DNA of 64,000 nt, from contig NC_065571.1 in assembly GCF_937616625.2 (NCBI RefSeq), forward strand, positions 2,544,501 through 2,608,500. Direction: 5' to 3'. The stretch is from Mercurialis annua. Lineage: Eukaryota; Streptophyta; Magnoliopsida; Malpighiales; Euphorbiaceae. How positions within the stretch are numbered: the first letter of the stretch is position 1; the number at the start of each line of letters is the position of its first letter. The notes below the pieces were generated by a model. The model had not been told where the DNA came from. It searched no databases and saw only the letters and a list, made by a program, of their open reading frames with translations. Shown piece after piece: positions 9,641 through 20,700 of this stretch. A program made the position numbers and the translations under genes.

Positions 9641-12600
9641 TCATGTTTCTAAAAATTCTGCAGACTGAATTGTCCTTGTAAGCTCCTTCAGATTAGCAAG
9701 TACATGGCGTGGCCCTAAACTCTTAACACCAATATAATTCAAAAGCTGCTCCAAATCCTACAATTGTCGTGGAAAAATCAGTCGATTTTCAGAGATAGGA
9801 GCAACGAAAACTAACAAAAACAAATTTTTCATAAGAAAACTGGTTATTTTAAGGCATCTGTAACTCCATGATAGTTACCTCCTCAACGCTCAAATTGGGT
9901 TATCATGTTCCCTGAACTCGTTCTTTTTATAGAATTTGGGAGTTAATTGGCCTAAGGGAGCTATGTCCTTAATTGATTGAAATGGATAAGTGGGAGTAAA
10001 TTGGCCCTAATGCACAAGTTCAGGGACCACAATGACGTTTTGCTCATAAAATTAGTGAGCATACTTGATAAAAGCAAACATTTTGGTGCAGATTAGGATT
10101 ATGAAAATAATAAAAGATGCAAACTTTAAAATGGAGAAATGAAGAAGCATATTTGAAAGTAAGTACCTTGTTTAACAAGAATACAGCATAAGCTGCTCGA
10201 GTTGTATCCTGACCTTCCAAAAAGAGGGGAAACTCAACAGTCTTCACATTAGCAGACGAAGACGCGGGCAATGATGAATCAGATGATGCAGAATCTATTG
10301 AAGGTGCATAATCATTAATATATGACCGAGAGCCACCTAAGCGCATGGGGTAACGCAAAGGAACTTTAAGATACGAAGCAATGAGCATAACAACCTGAAG
10401 GGAAAAAAAGTACGAATCACTTTCCTGTCAAGCTAGGCGTAACACCTAAATAATTTGCCTAATAGCTACGGTTAAGCATTAGTTCGGTTGAAAATTGGCC
10501 ACAATTAGATAACCCGAATATGTCAACAATATATCCGACCTAATCCAATTTTCTGAGTTGAATTGGTTCGATTTGGTTTTGCACACAGCCCTTGCTAACA
10601 GCATGTGAGCTTCATGACATTGAAAAAAATAGATAAAGTTTTAAGGAAATAGAAGGGGAAGTAATGTAATGATGCATGCAATATGTTATTTATGATGGGC
10701 ATAACGCATTTTTGGGTCCATGACTTGTTCTGGTTTTGACATTGGATCCCTCCATTTTAAGGTCAACATTGAGTTCTTACACTTTTAAATTTGTAAACAT
10801 TGAGTTCCCCGTCACAAAAAGTGTTGACAATGTCAATTCAGATCAAAAAACAGACTTGGAAACTTAATTTCCAAAAAAATAATAATGAAAAAGTATAGTA
10901 AAAAGAATTGAAAAACAAAACTATCCTACTCGCACTAATGGCGCGTGCAGTGCACGCACTTCATTTTGTTGACGGAGGGACTTAATATCTACAAAATTAA
11001 AAGTGTAGGAAACCAATTTGAAAAAAATAATGTACGGATTTAATGCGAAAAAGTGGACAAGTGCAGGGATTCAAATATGCGTTTTGCCTTTATGATGAGG
11101 AAAGAGAAGAACCCCTACATGGGCAATATATCCGAGGGCAGTTGCAGTCTTCTGGATCTCCTTCTTATCAGTGAAAAAACTAATCTTTGTGAAAGGAAGC
11201 ATTGTCAAATGCAGCCCTGAAATTGTCAAAGATCCTTGATTGGTAGGTTTAGATCCAGCAGAATTGCCTGGAGAAAATTAGAAACAATTACCAGAGTGTA
11301 TAACCATTAAATTTAATACCATAAAAGATATACATGCTAAAAGATTATTTGTAGTCATGTTGACAAAGATTAACTTATTCTGAAGTTCCTCAACCAAATA
11401 ATTACGGTAGAAGTAGCTAAAGAAGGAAAACATGATACAGAAATTCAATTACATATTCTAAGGAATGATTAATTACTAGCCCGCATGAAGATACGCAATA
11501 GCAATTAATAAATGCTGACGCTGTTTCATTTCAATCAACTTAGCAATGAAAAATACAATAATTTTGAAAAACTTCAGCATCACAACTAAGAGTAGAGCCT
11601 ACCGCTTATATTTACAAGATTTATACAGTCCAAACAACTCAAATTGTTGGTAGATGCTTGAAACAACTAGCAAGGCCTAATAGCAGGGAATCCAAAACAG
11701 AAAGCAGTTCAACACATTGCTTGATAATAGACTTTGTTTTACATGTTAGCTTGAAACTTTGAGGTAAAACTTCCCATTAATTTTAAATCACTATTTTACC
11801 TGATTTACTAGTGCTTGGAAATGCTTCAAGTTCTTGATCTTCTGAAGGTCCAGCTGATATCTTAACAGGATAAAGCAATGAAATCTGTGCTACCATATAT
11901 TGCTGTCTCACTCTTAGTTTCTTTTGCAAGTTTCTGAGACGACCATAACAACTCTCTCCAGAAACTGAGCTCTTCGATTCCTATAACATAGCACCATAAT
12001 GTCTCATTCAGTATAACTACCATATACTTGAAAACTTTACCATGCTTTCAGCACATGGACGTTGACACATATACGAATCTATCATATGTATTACAATAAC
12101 ATAAAATCAACCCAGAACTCCAAATAAAAGGATTTGCTCCATGAATACGTATATACATTCACCGCAATTTTAGGAGGGATATGTTGAGTCAGTATAGCAA
12201 TAGAGTGTGCAGGGTGCTGCCAGAGCCTAACACAACTGCAACTACGAGCCTTTAACTCCAAGATTATTACTTAAGTGTGACTGTGGTGGTAATGGTAGAA
12301 TAGTCACAGTTTCTAAATGAAGTGCTACTTGTTCACCTTCGGTTAACAATGGCTTTCAAAGCACGCACTATTTTAAGTTAGTTGGCCTAAATTTATAGAA
12401 TTTTGTCTTTAATTGATAAAAATAGCTAACTCTAATTTATCTGAACCCGACCCATAAGTTTAAGGACCAGGTTGACCCTTTGCTCAACATTTTTCAGAAG
12501 ACAAAAGCATGAATTTGAAGCAAACATCTGTATTTTACCCTGTGAAATACATAACTGCTAAATTTTAGGCTGGTGCAGCAAACAAATGCCAAGTGACAAC

Positions 12601-13455
12601 CCCAACAAAAGCTTAAATGCATAAGGGCAACTTCCAAAGGACATCAAATCTTCTGCTAGATATCTAATATGTTTAAAATTAAATCATTTCAGGGGCATTA
12701 TCCAGTTAATAACAAAACTAAGGGATCAGATAAGCATGTCCTAGAAATACGACACTCTAACCTCATTTTCTCTTGAATAAAAAAGTAAATCTACTACTTG
12801 TGGCAGATCTCATTCAGGCAAAACAATAACACATTACAGTTAACATAAACAGTGAACACTCATGTCTATGCCATTGTTTACAAAATACAGCAATAAAGAA
12901 TTTCCAACTACATTAACAGTTTAATAATAAAACGAGCAGTTATTACTCTTCAAATGCATTTTCGAAAAGTCCTTAATCTTTTACCTGAAGTTGCTTGTTA
13001 GATGCGGAAAGAGCAGTACCAGCAACCAACAGCGATCTAACTTCCACGCTGAGCCGCTCCTCTTCCTTTTCCGCATCCCCCTTCAAACCCTCAGTAAGCG
13101 CGAAAATCCTCTCCATTGCACATTTTCTAGCCTCCAACTTCTGCCGCATCTCCTCGAGCTCATTTAATCGACTAAGTGACTCCGCTTTGACCTGTCCACA
13201 TTATTTCCGCCCGCTAATCCGCGGGTTAATCAATTAAGGCCCAATAAATTCATAAAATAAAATCAAAGGACAAAAATCAAACCCTACCTGAATTAAAGAA
13301 TTGAGATTCTGCTTAAGAATTAATTTCTTCTGCTCAATTTCTTTCAAAGAAGTTGAAAGACTCCATAATCTCGCAGCTTCTTGTTCATAATCTTCCCATT
13401 GAATCAATTTCACTTTCTCTTGCTCCGATTCCATGATTGTTCTTGCTTTGGTCAT
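9641..13455 (-). CDS. VPS38: VPS38 / UVRAG-like subunit of PI3-kinase complex II, six exons
   Basis: Subunit that directs the class III PI3-kinase complex (VPS34, VPS15, ATG6) to endosomes, for PI3P production, endosomal sorting and vacuolar traffic. Exons on the minus strand: 13288-13455, 12985-13191, 11800-11980, 11119-11267, 10167-10394, 9641-9757; 1050 nt, 349 aa, close to the Arabidopsis protein as I recall it. The N-terminal part is a predicted coiled coil rich in E/K/L ([37 protein letters not shown]). The C-terminal UVRAG/ATG14 domain includes [61 protein letters not shown] and a final [20 protein letters not shown]. Introns 1 to 5 have standard borders; introns 2, 4 and 5 contain foldback-element sequence. 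In Arabidopsis, from memory, VPS38 and SUMO5 are adjacent loci, which matches the nearby SUMO-like gene here. Confidence 0.93.
9885..10050. mobile_element. MITE-like fragment in VPS38 intron 5
   Basis: GTTCCCTGAACTCGTTC near the left and CACAAGTTCAGGGACCAC near the right are inverted to each other, and the right end reads GACGTTTTGCTCA. The inner text (TTAATTGGCCTAAGGGAGC, TCCTTAATTGATTG) is matched by a second fragment at about 12370-12492 in intron 2 (GTTGGCCTAAATTTATAG, TCTTTAATTGAT, CCCTTTGCTCA). No target duplication was found. Confidence 0.45.
10698..11088. mobile_element. MULE-type MITE in VPS38 intron 4 with 9-bp target duplication
   Basis: A 391-bp element with ends GGCATAACGCATTTTTGGG and GCATATTTGAATCCC (reverse of the right end, after GGCAAAAC). 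TTTATGATG is duplicated at 10689-10697 and 11089-11097. Its right edge is 30 bp from the donor of exon 4, so it lies wholly in the intron. Confidence 0.85.
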
Positions 13456-14508
13456 GGCCTGACCTCATCGTAGCATTAAAAATGGGGAAATTTAGGTATC
13501 AGAGATCATTAGTACTATTTGATTTGGGGTTGAGGGTTTTGATTTTCTCGGGAAAATGTGTAATTTTCTTGGGAAAATTGGAAAGGAGAAGAAAATGGTG
13601 ATTCTAGTTGTTGTTTTGGGAAATAGTAGTGTGGATGTAAGTTATTAACTGGTTGCACATAGTTGTCTGTGGTCGATTCCACATGTTATATGATGGTCAA
13701 CGTTGTTTTTAGTTTGAACAGCGATTTAGTCCCTGAACTTATAGCTAATATATATATACCTCAAAATTAAGTTTTTGAAGCATTCGTGCCCGTTAAATTC
13801 ATGTGATTTTTTGAGCTCTAGCAACCACCTGTCGATTTGCAAACTCAATTTAGATTTGTATTCCTACAGGTAGATTGCTATCCAAAATTCATAGAATTTG
13901 AGTTATACCTCATTAAATTGTCTTTTATTATTATTCCTTTTAGATTGGGATTTCTTTAATAGAAAAATTAAGGTGTTACTAAGGAAACAATTGGTAATTA
14001 AAAGTGTAATTTTAAAATTATTTTTTTGTTTTTAGGCAAAAAATACAAAACACTCCTATAAGTTATTCAAAAAGAGTGATAAGCCTTTTTAATTCTTTTT
14101 AGCTACTTAACCCTCGATGTTTTTAAATGGTTTAAATAAGCCAATGCTTGAAAACCAATATTATACTCATTTGCTGCAACTTTTCCTTCTTAAACAATTA
14201 AGAAGCTGGTTAATCAACAATTAAATACAAACAAAAAAACAAGAGCAAAACTACAGAACATAGCAAAGAAATGCAAATATTAAATGTCAAATTCAAGCAG
14301 CTGTCACAAAATTACAGAACCATATCAAAAATAACTCCCTCTGGAACTGTCTCCACCGTCTGTCCAGCACCCAATTCTGGGCACTGCAACTAGACATCGG
14401 ACACAGAACAAAATTCATAATATAACCAATAACTAAATACTTCAAACTACTATAATAAAACCATAAAATTTTCTCAATACCATTAATATAACCGGTCGGC
14501 CGCACAAT
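13456..14508. other. Spacer: VPS38 promoter and eEF1A 3' region
   Basis: The first few hundred bases belong to the VPS38 upstream region. About 13715-13860 has MITE-like text (TTTAGTCCCTGAACTTATAG). A truncated GGCAAAAAATACAAAACACTC element starts near 14033. From about 14160 to 14508 is the likely 3' UTR of eEF1A on the minus strand. No other gene seen. Confidence 0.5.
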
Positions 14509-16327
14509 TCATTTACCTCCCTTCTTAGCAGCTGACTTGGTCACCTTGGCTCCACTTGGATCCTTCTTCTCGACACTCTTGATCACACCGACAGCAACAG
14601 TCTGTCGCATGTCCCTAACAGCAAATCGGCCCAATGGTGGGTACTCTGAGAATGTCTCGACCACCATGGGCTTAGTTGGAATCATCTTCACCATCCCGGC
14701 GTCCCCATTCTTCAAAAATTTAGGCTCCTTCTCGATCTCCTTACCAGATCGACGATCAATCTTGGTCAAGATCTCGGAAAACTTGACAGCAATGTGGGAG
14801 GTGTGGCAATCGAGAACAGGAGCGTATCCATTTCCGATCTGACCAGGGTGGTTCATGATAATAACCTGGGAAGTGAAGTTGGCAGCCTCTTTTGCAGGAT
14901 CATCCTTAGAGTTTGATGCGACAAAACCTCTCTTAAGATCCTTGACTGCAACATTCTTCACGTTGAAACCGACATTGTCACCGGGTAGGGCCTCAAGGAG
15001 AGACTCATGATGCATCTCAACTGACTTAACTTCAGTTGTCAATCCAGTAGGCCCAAAGGTTACGACCACACCAGGCTTGATAACACCAGTTTCAACACGA
15101 CCCACTGGGACAGTTCCAATGCCGCCAATCTTATAAACGTCCTGAAGTGGAAGACGAAGAGGCTTGTCTGAGGGCCTCTTTGGCTCGTTGATCATGTCAA
15201 GAGCTTCCAGGAGGGTTGGACCCTTGTACCAGTCAAGGTTAGTAGACCTCTCGATCATGTTGTCACCTTCAAACCCAGAGATGGGAACAAAAGCAATCTT
15301 GTCAGGATTATATCCGACCTTCTTGAGGTAGGAAGAGACTTCCTTAACAATTTCCTCATACCTGCTCTTAGAGTACTTGGGAGTAGTGGCATCCATCTGT
15401 GAAGCAAAAAACCACAAACATTACACCAATAACTCAGTCAACACATGAAGTAGTGATCAGTATATGTATGCTTTGAAGCTCAGAAAGTCTAGTGTTAGTG
15501 TTAAAGCTCAAACATATGCATATAGTTCCATCACAAAAGTTCGATTAGTATATGTATGCTTTGAAGCTCAAATTTGGAAAGTCTAGTGTTAGTGTTAAAG
15601 CTCAAACATATGCATATAGTTCCATCACAAAAGTTTGATTACTGGCCTAACAGTAAACCTGTACAAAATAGACAGTTATGGTTAATTTTAGAAAACCAAT
15701 GCTTATTACTTAGTGCCAATATTATCCTAGAATAGAAGGAACCAATAAACAAGAAACAAATTGTTGCATAAATATGAATGGAAGACTGGACATATTAATT
15801 AGAAATTTAGAAACAAGAAATAAAACAAAAACACAAACAAATTTCACAAACACATCAATGATTACCTTGTTGCAGCAGCAAATCATTTGCTTGACACCAA
15901 GGGTGAAAGCAAGGAGAGCATGCTCACGTGTCTGACCATCCTTAGAAATACCAGCTTCAAAACCACCAGTAGTGGAATCAATAATAAGAACAGCACAATC
16001 CGCCTGTGAGGTACCAGTAATCATGTTCTTAATAAAGTCACGATGCCCCGGAGCATCAATAACAGTGCAATAGTACTTGGTGGTCTCAAATTTCCACAAG
16101 GCAATATCAATGGTAATACCACGTTCCCGCTCAGCCTTAAGCTTGTCGAGCACCCAAGCATATTTGAATGACCTCTTGTTCATCTCGGCAGCTTCCTTCT
16201 CAAACCTCTCGATCACACGCTTGTCGATACCTCCGAGCTTGTAGATAAGATGTCCGGTGGTGGTGGACTTGCCGGAATCGACATGTCCAATGACCACAAT
16301 GCTGATATGAACCTTCTCCTTACCCAT
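14509..16327 (-). CDS. EEF1A: Translation elongation factor 1-alpha, two coding exons
   Basis: GTPase that brings aminoacyl-tRNA to the ribosomal A site in the cytosol. Coding exons: 15866-16327 (154 codons) and 14509-15396 (295 codons plus stop); 449 aa, the standard plant length. Residues match the family almost throughout. G1 is GHVDSGKST (14-22), G3 is DAPGH (91-95), and G4 NKMD (153-156) is split by the intron between NK and MD. Domain II and III motifs follow ([52 protein letters not shown]) and the basic tail ends AAKKGGK. An intron sits in the 5' UTR (16337-16567), as is usual for plant eEF1A genes. The start is [12 protein letters not shown], fixed by conservation. The coding intron carries a local tandem duplication. 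Confidence 0.98.
15459..15640. repeat. Tandem duplication in the eEF1A coding intron
   Basis: Two head-to-tail copies: 15459-15546 (88 bp) and 15547-15640 (94 bp, with a 6-bp insertion after GAAGCTCA). Otherwise they are nearly identical, so the duplication is recent. Confidence 0.9.
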
Positions 16328-16336
16328 TATATAAAT

Positions 16337-16567
16337 CTATTAAGAATATAAAATATGTCTCAGTTAATTACCTCAGATATAAACAACATAATCATAAATT
16401 GATCAAGCAAATCACTTAATAACACTAATATATGAAATTAAAATCTAATAACTGGCATAAATTAATCTAAATCAAAAACCTAAAAGATTAAACTGAACCA
16501 AACTGTAAGAAATGTGGACACAGAACATCGTATAATTACAGAGTGATTAAAAAACTAAATTAATTAC
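16337..16567 (-). other. Intron in the eEF1A 5' UTR
   Basis: On the minus strand a donor (TTTTTCTG|GTAATTAATT) follows a pyrimidine-containing leader exon, and an acceptor (TTAATAG) lies 9 bases before the ATG. Leader introns of plant eEF1A genes are known to raise expression. Boundaries are inferred from sequence only. Confidence 0.7.
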
Positions 16568-16609
16568 CAGAAAAATACGAACACCGAGGCAGTCGCAGAG
16601 AATTTCAAT

Positions 16610-16618
16610 AAACCCTAA
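16610..16618. promoter_or_regulatory. telo-box in the eEF1A leader
   Basis: AAACCCTAA on the plus strand, within the transcribed leader exon of the minus-strand gene. Telo-boxes near the start site are a known feature of plant eEF1A and ribosomal-protein genes. Confidence 0.6.
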
Positions 16619-16675
16619 TGGCAGATAACAGTGAAAATGAGCAAGAGAAAGTATTGGAAGTTAGATGGATGCTTA

Positions 16676-16683
16676 TATTTATA
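16676..16683 (-). promoter_or_regulatory. TATA box of eEF1A
   Basis: TATAAATA on the minus strand (GCTATAAATATAAGC), about 350 bp upstream of the start codon once the leader intron is counted, so transcription starts near 16645. Confidence 0.65.
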
Positions 16684-17163
16684 GCAGCAAAATGAATCGA
16701 GTTAGGGTTTCTAAAGAGGAGAAAGTGGTTTGAAATACTGAACCAGTTTTATCGGTATGCCACTGATTTACGGTTTAATCAGCTCAACCGATTCAATATT
16801 AGTTAAACAAGATAAATTAAAAAAAATTGAAAATTAAAATTGGAATTAAATTTAAATTAAGTACATACATGTAATTATAGATAACTAATAAATGGATAAA
16901 AATTAGATATAAATGAACCGCATTTTAATATTAAATTAATAAATATTGAATTGTTTTATTAATAATAATGGATTTATCCAATTTGTGATAAACAAAAAAA
17001 TTATTTATCAAAAAGAAAAACAAAAAAATTATAGACAGAAGACTAGAAGTCGTACAATAAAAAAAATTCTTCCTTGACGTTCATAAATCGTGTTAATGGA
17101 ATAATTATACAGAATATATTTATAAATAAAAAAAGATAAAATATGTTTTTTTTGTATTTAATA

Positions 17164-17552
17164 GGCAAAAGGTAAAAAAAAATCGTAGTTTTTACAAAAG
17201 TATAAATCGATCTTTTAATTTTTTTTGGGTATAAATAAGCCTCTTTATTTTCAAATAGAACAAACAACCCTTTCGTCCAACACCATTAGAAACGCTCGTG
17301 AATGTCTGACATGTCTCTCATAATCATATAGAAAAAAAGTTCAAAATAAATTTTAATGTTTAAAATATTTACATAAAATTTGAGGGGTAAGTGTTCAAAA
17401 TGTAAAATAAAAGAGTTTATTTGTTCGATTTTAAAACAATGAGGGTTTAATTGTTTAATTTTCAAAACACGAGAATTTAATTATGCCCAAAAAAATAAAA
17501 GGGTTGATTTGTACTTTTAAAAAAAGTCGAGATTTTTTTTGTACATTCTGCC
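17164..17552. mobile_element. MULE-type MITE, copy 2 of the GGCAAAAGGTAC family
   Basis: 389 bp, clearly homologous to the element at 5024-5419 along its whole length. It has its own 9-bp target duplication, TATTTAATA, at 17155-17163 and 17553-17561. More diverged at its left arm than copy 1. Confidence 0.85.
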
Positions 17553-19572
17553 TATTTAATATATGCATCAAGTTGGCTTCTACATTTAAAAAGATGCTAA
17601 GACACGTTTAATATTTTCAAAAATAACTCAAATAAGTATGTTTTTAGAAAACCGTCAATAATTGTTTTTGTGGGATTTTATATAACGCCTTAAACTTGAG
17701 GTGGTTTTTCACTTCATGTTTTACTCCTCTTCTAAATATGTCCTTCATATATTAAAAATTACAAACAATGGGCTTAAACTATAAAAAAATTCTAAATTAT
17801 TAAAAGAATCGTAAGAGAGTAAAAATGTTCAAATTTATTTTAGGATTGATAATAAATTGAAAATTTATAGGAGAATAAAAATATTTAACTCGATGATCTT
17901 TTATTTTATGATATTTCTAGTTTAAAGATATTATATTTTGACACGAATAGTTAAACGAGTCGTGTTTGATTAGAAAAATATGCAAATTTTTATATGGATG
18001 CACGATACGTTTGTGACACAGTTATACAAAATCCAGTCCTATTGCATAGAGTTTCAATGAAAACAACAAATGGCACAAAGCAACGGCTTTTTCAATACAA
18101 CCTCGTTTTCGATACTGCTGCCCACCGCAAAAGTTTAGATTTTGAAATGTTTAGATAAGCATTTATTATATAAGATGTGTATATTTTTCTTATATAATGT
18201 ACGTATATATAAATTTAAATATGCATTATCATATTTCTGATACACCTTGAATAAAATTATTTAATGTATATTCTAATGTACGATTTATATACATATGAAA
18301 TTGACCGAATACATAACCTTTTGTTTTAAAAGATATTATGATCATGGGTTCTGCTCTGATTAGTGTAAGAAAATTATCCATTAAAATTTATTTACTATAA
18401 ATCGCTCTCTGATAATATTTTTTGAAAAAATTTATTTATTTATTACAGTTTTATTCTGATTAGTGTAAGAAATTGTTCATTAAAATTTATTTATTACAAT
18501 CATTTTCTATTTGAATATATATCATTCTGCATTCAATGAAATTTAACCTTTGACAACAAAAAAAGCCTAACCCAAGTAAATATTTTTACAAGTCCAAACC
18601 TTTTAATGCAAAAGAGTTGTGGCGATGGCTACTAAATTGCATCGGCAGTTATCAGGTTTAAAGTTCTAATCTCCTTTTTAAAACTTCATTAATGTCCATG
18701 CATTAAAAATGAAACAAGCACAAGTCTTAACAAATGAAGATTTCCAAACAATTGATGCAATAAAAGCATAATTTTTTCAATAATCAATCATAACACGTAA
18801 CTGGTTTTCTAAATTATGGATCTACTAATGGATGTTTAGCAAAAAAGATAACTGTTTTTCTTTCTTTCTTCTTTATATTCACAGTTAACTTTTTCTTTTA
18901 TGTTTATGGAAAAATCACATGGAATGACTAATCAAACTATGCCAAATTGAATTTGACCCTTTGTATTTAAAATTTAACAGAAACTTTAAATAGGATAAAT
19001 TTTTCTAAATATTCTATTTCACATTATTAGTTAGAGATTAACAAGATATTGAATTGAGAAGAACAATGCTATGCTCCTACAATCAACTGCCGTCTTCTTA
19101 TTCTTTTGCTTTTTCAGTTTGTTTGTTTGGTTAATAACCAAATCTAATTATTACTCTATGAAAAAAGTTCTTGTGATTATATAGACTTGTATGATGAAAT
19201 TCATAAAATTGTGATTGAAGGCAATGGTAAATTGTTAGCTTGGCAAATTTTGAAGATTTGTTTGTTTGCATTTTGAAAATTATGTCTCAATTCCCTTTTA
19301 TGGATGTGTATAAATCAGTCTAAATATTAAAAATAATATTAATTTATAAATTATAATTGCTAATATTTTCTTTATTTGTGTTTTTTGGTTTTTGAACATG
19401 TACTTTTAAAAAGGGTTCTTCCGGGCATTCATTATCTCCATCGACAATTGGTATAATACCTCTACTATCAGTTCCGAATTCTACAAAATCAAGATAATAC
19501 TTATATTACTTTAATCGCTACTTACGGTAAGTAATTTCCATCTTTAAATTTTATTATTCTATATTGCTACCG

Positions 19573-19620
19573 TTCGTTTAACAAATTTTTACATATTGTT
19601 ATTTTAATTTGTTAAACGAA
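19573..19620. repeat. Perfect 15-bp inverted repeat
   Basis: TTCGTTTAACAAATT (19573-19587) and its exact reverse complement (19606-19620) with an 18-bp AT-rich loop. Could be a foldback element core; no larger element was delimited. Confidence 0.6.
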
Positions 19621-20459
19621 TGTGTATTTGGATGGCTCAATTAGTAGCCGCGAAGTCCATTTTTATTTTCTTGTTTAACAAAGGTTCATCATCTTCATGA
19701 GATAGCCTTTCTTCATATACATTTATATATTGTTATCTTCGGCGCAAAAAATAAAAACTTTTTGGCACAAGCATTTTTTTGTTGTTGTGAAAAGGACTTA
19801 TAACAAAACTACTGCCAGCCCACAGCCCACAGGCAATGTAAGGCCCAATGTGGGTAGCAACTAGACCGGTCAAAGTTTGTGGACCTCTCAATTGTCACCA
19901 TCGAGCCCAGAGATGGATACATACTGGATCTCCTCTGGATCCAGTCTTAAAACTTACATATCCATTTTTAAAAATAATTAACAGTAAAAGAAGTATTCAT
20001 TCCCTCCCACAAATACATAAATTTTTTGTATTTTAGGTACTTTAAAATAAAATTTATGTTTTTAGCTATACTATAAATGCTTTTATTAAGTTTTTGATAA
20101 AAAAAACAATTTTATTTATTTTTATAGCTATTAGCAATTAAACTTTATTAATATTAACAAACTTTTTAATTCTAATCAATGAAAATAGTTTTAACATGTA
20201 TAAATTAATATATTTCTATAAGGACTATAATTTTTATAGTATTATATAAAAATATGTAGCATTAATGATATGTTAAATCTACATATAAGTTAAAAGTTAT
20301 TAACAAAATTATATTTATGGGACAAGGAAATTTCTCCTTATTTCCATTTAGATCATGTATCATAAGTCAAAATAAATTGTATTGCAATACAAAAACGACT
20401 TAAGTAACAATTTATTTCCTCACATTGTAAATAATGGGCAATTAATATACGAATTAACT

Positions 20460-20700
20460 TTATAAATCAATCCCACGGTTGATGGTTATGGTCAATTAAC
20501 CCAGTTTTGATAATATGTCTCTTCAATTTATAAGCTAATTGCCCTGCCCCTCTCAATTAGCAATTTGCCCCCTCAAATTATAAGCTAATTTGTAAAAACG
20601 GGGTTAATCGATCACAACCACTAATTTGAAAGTAGATTTGTTAACAAAAATAATTTATATGCTAATTGTCAATTGCTTATAAGTTGAGGGAGCAAATGTT
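20460..20700. repeat. Possible foldback repeat
   Basis: CCCCTCAAATTATAAGCTAATT recurs inverted as AATTGCTTATAAGTTGAGGG, and GGTCAATTAACCC inverted as GGGGTTAATCGATC. Ends and target duplication were not found. Confidence 0.35.
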
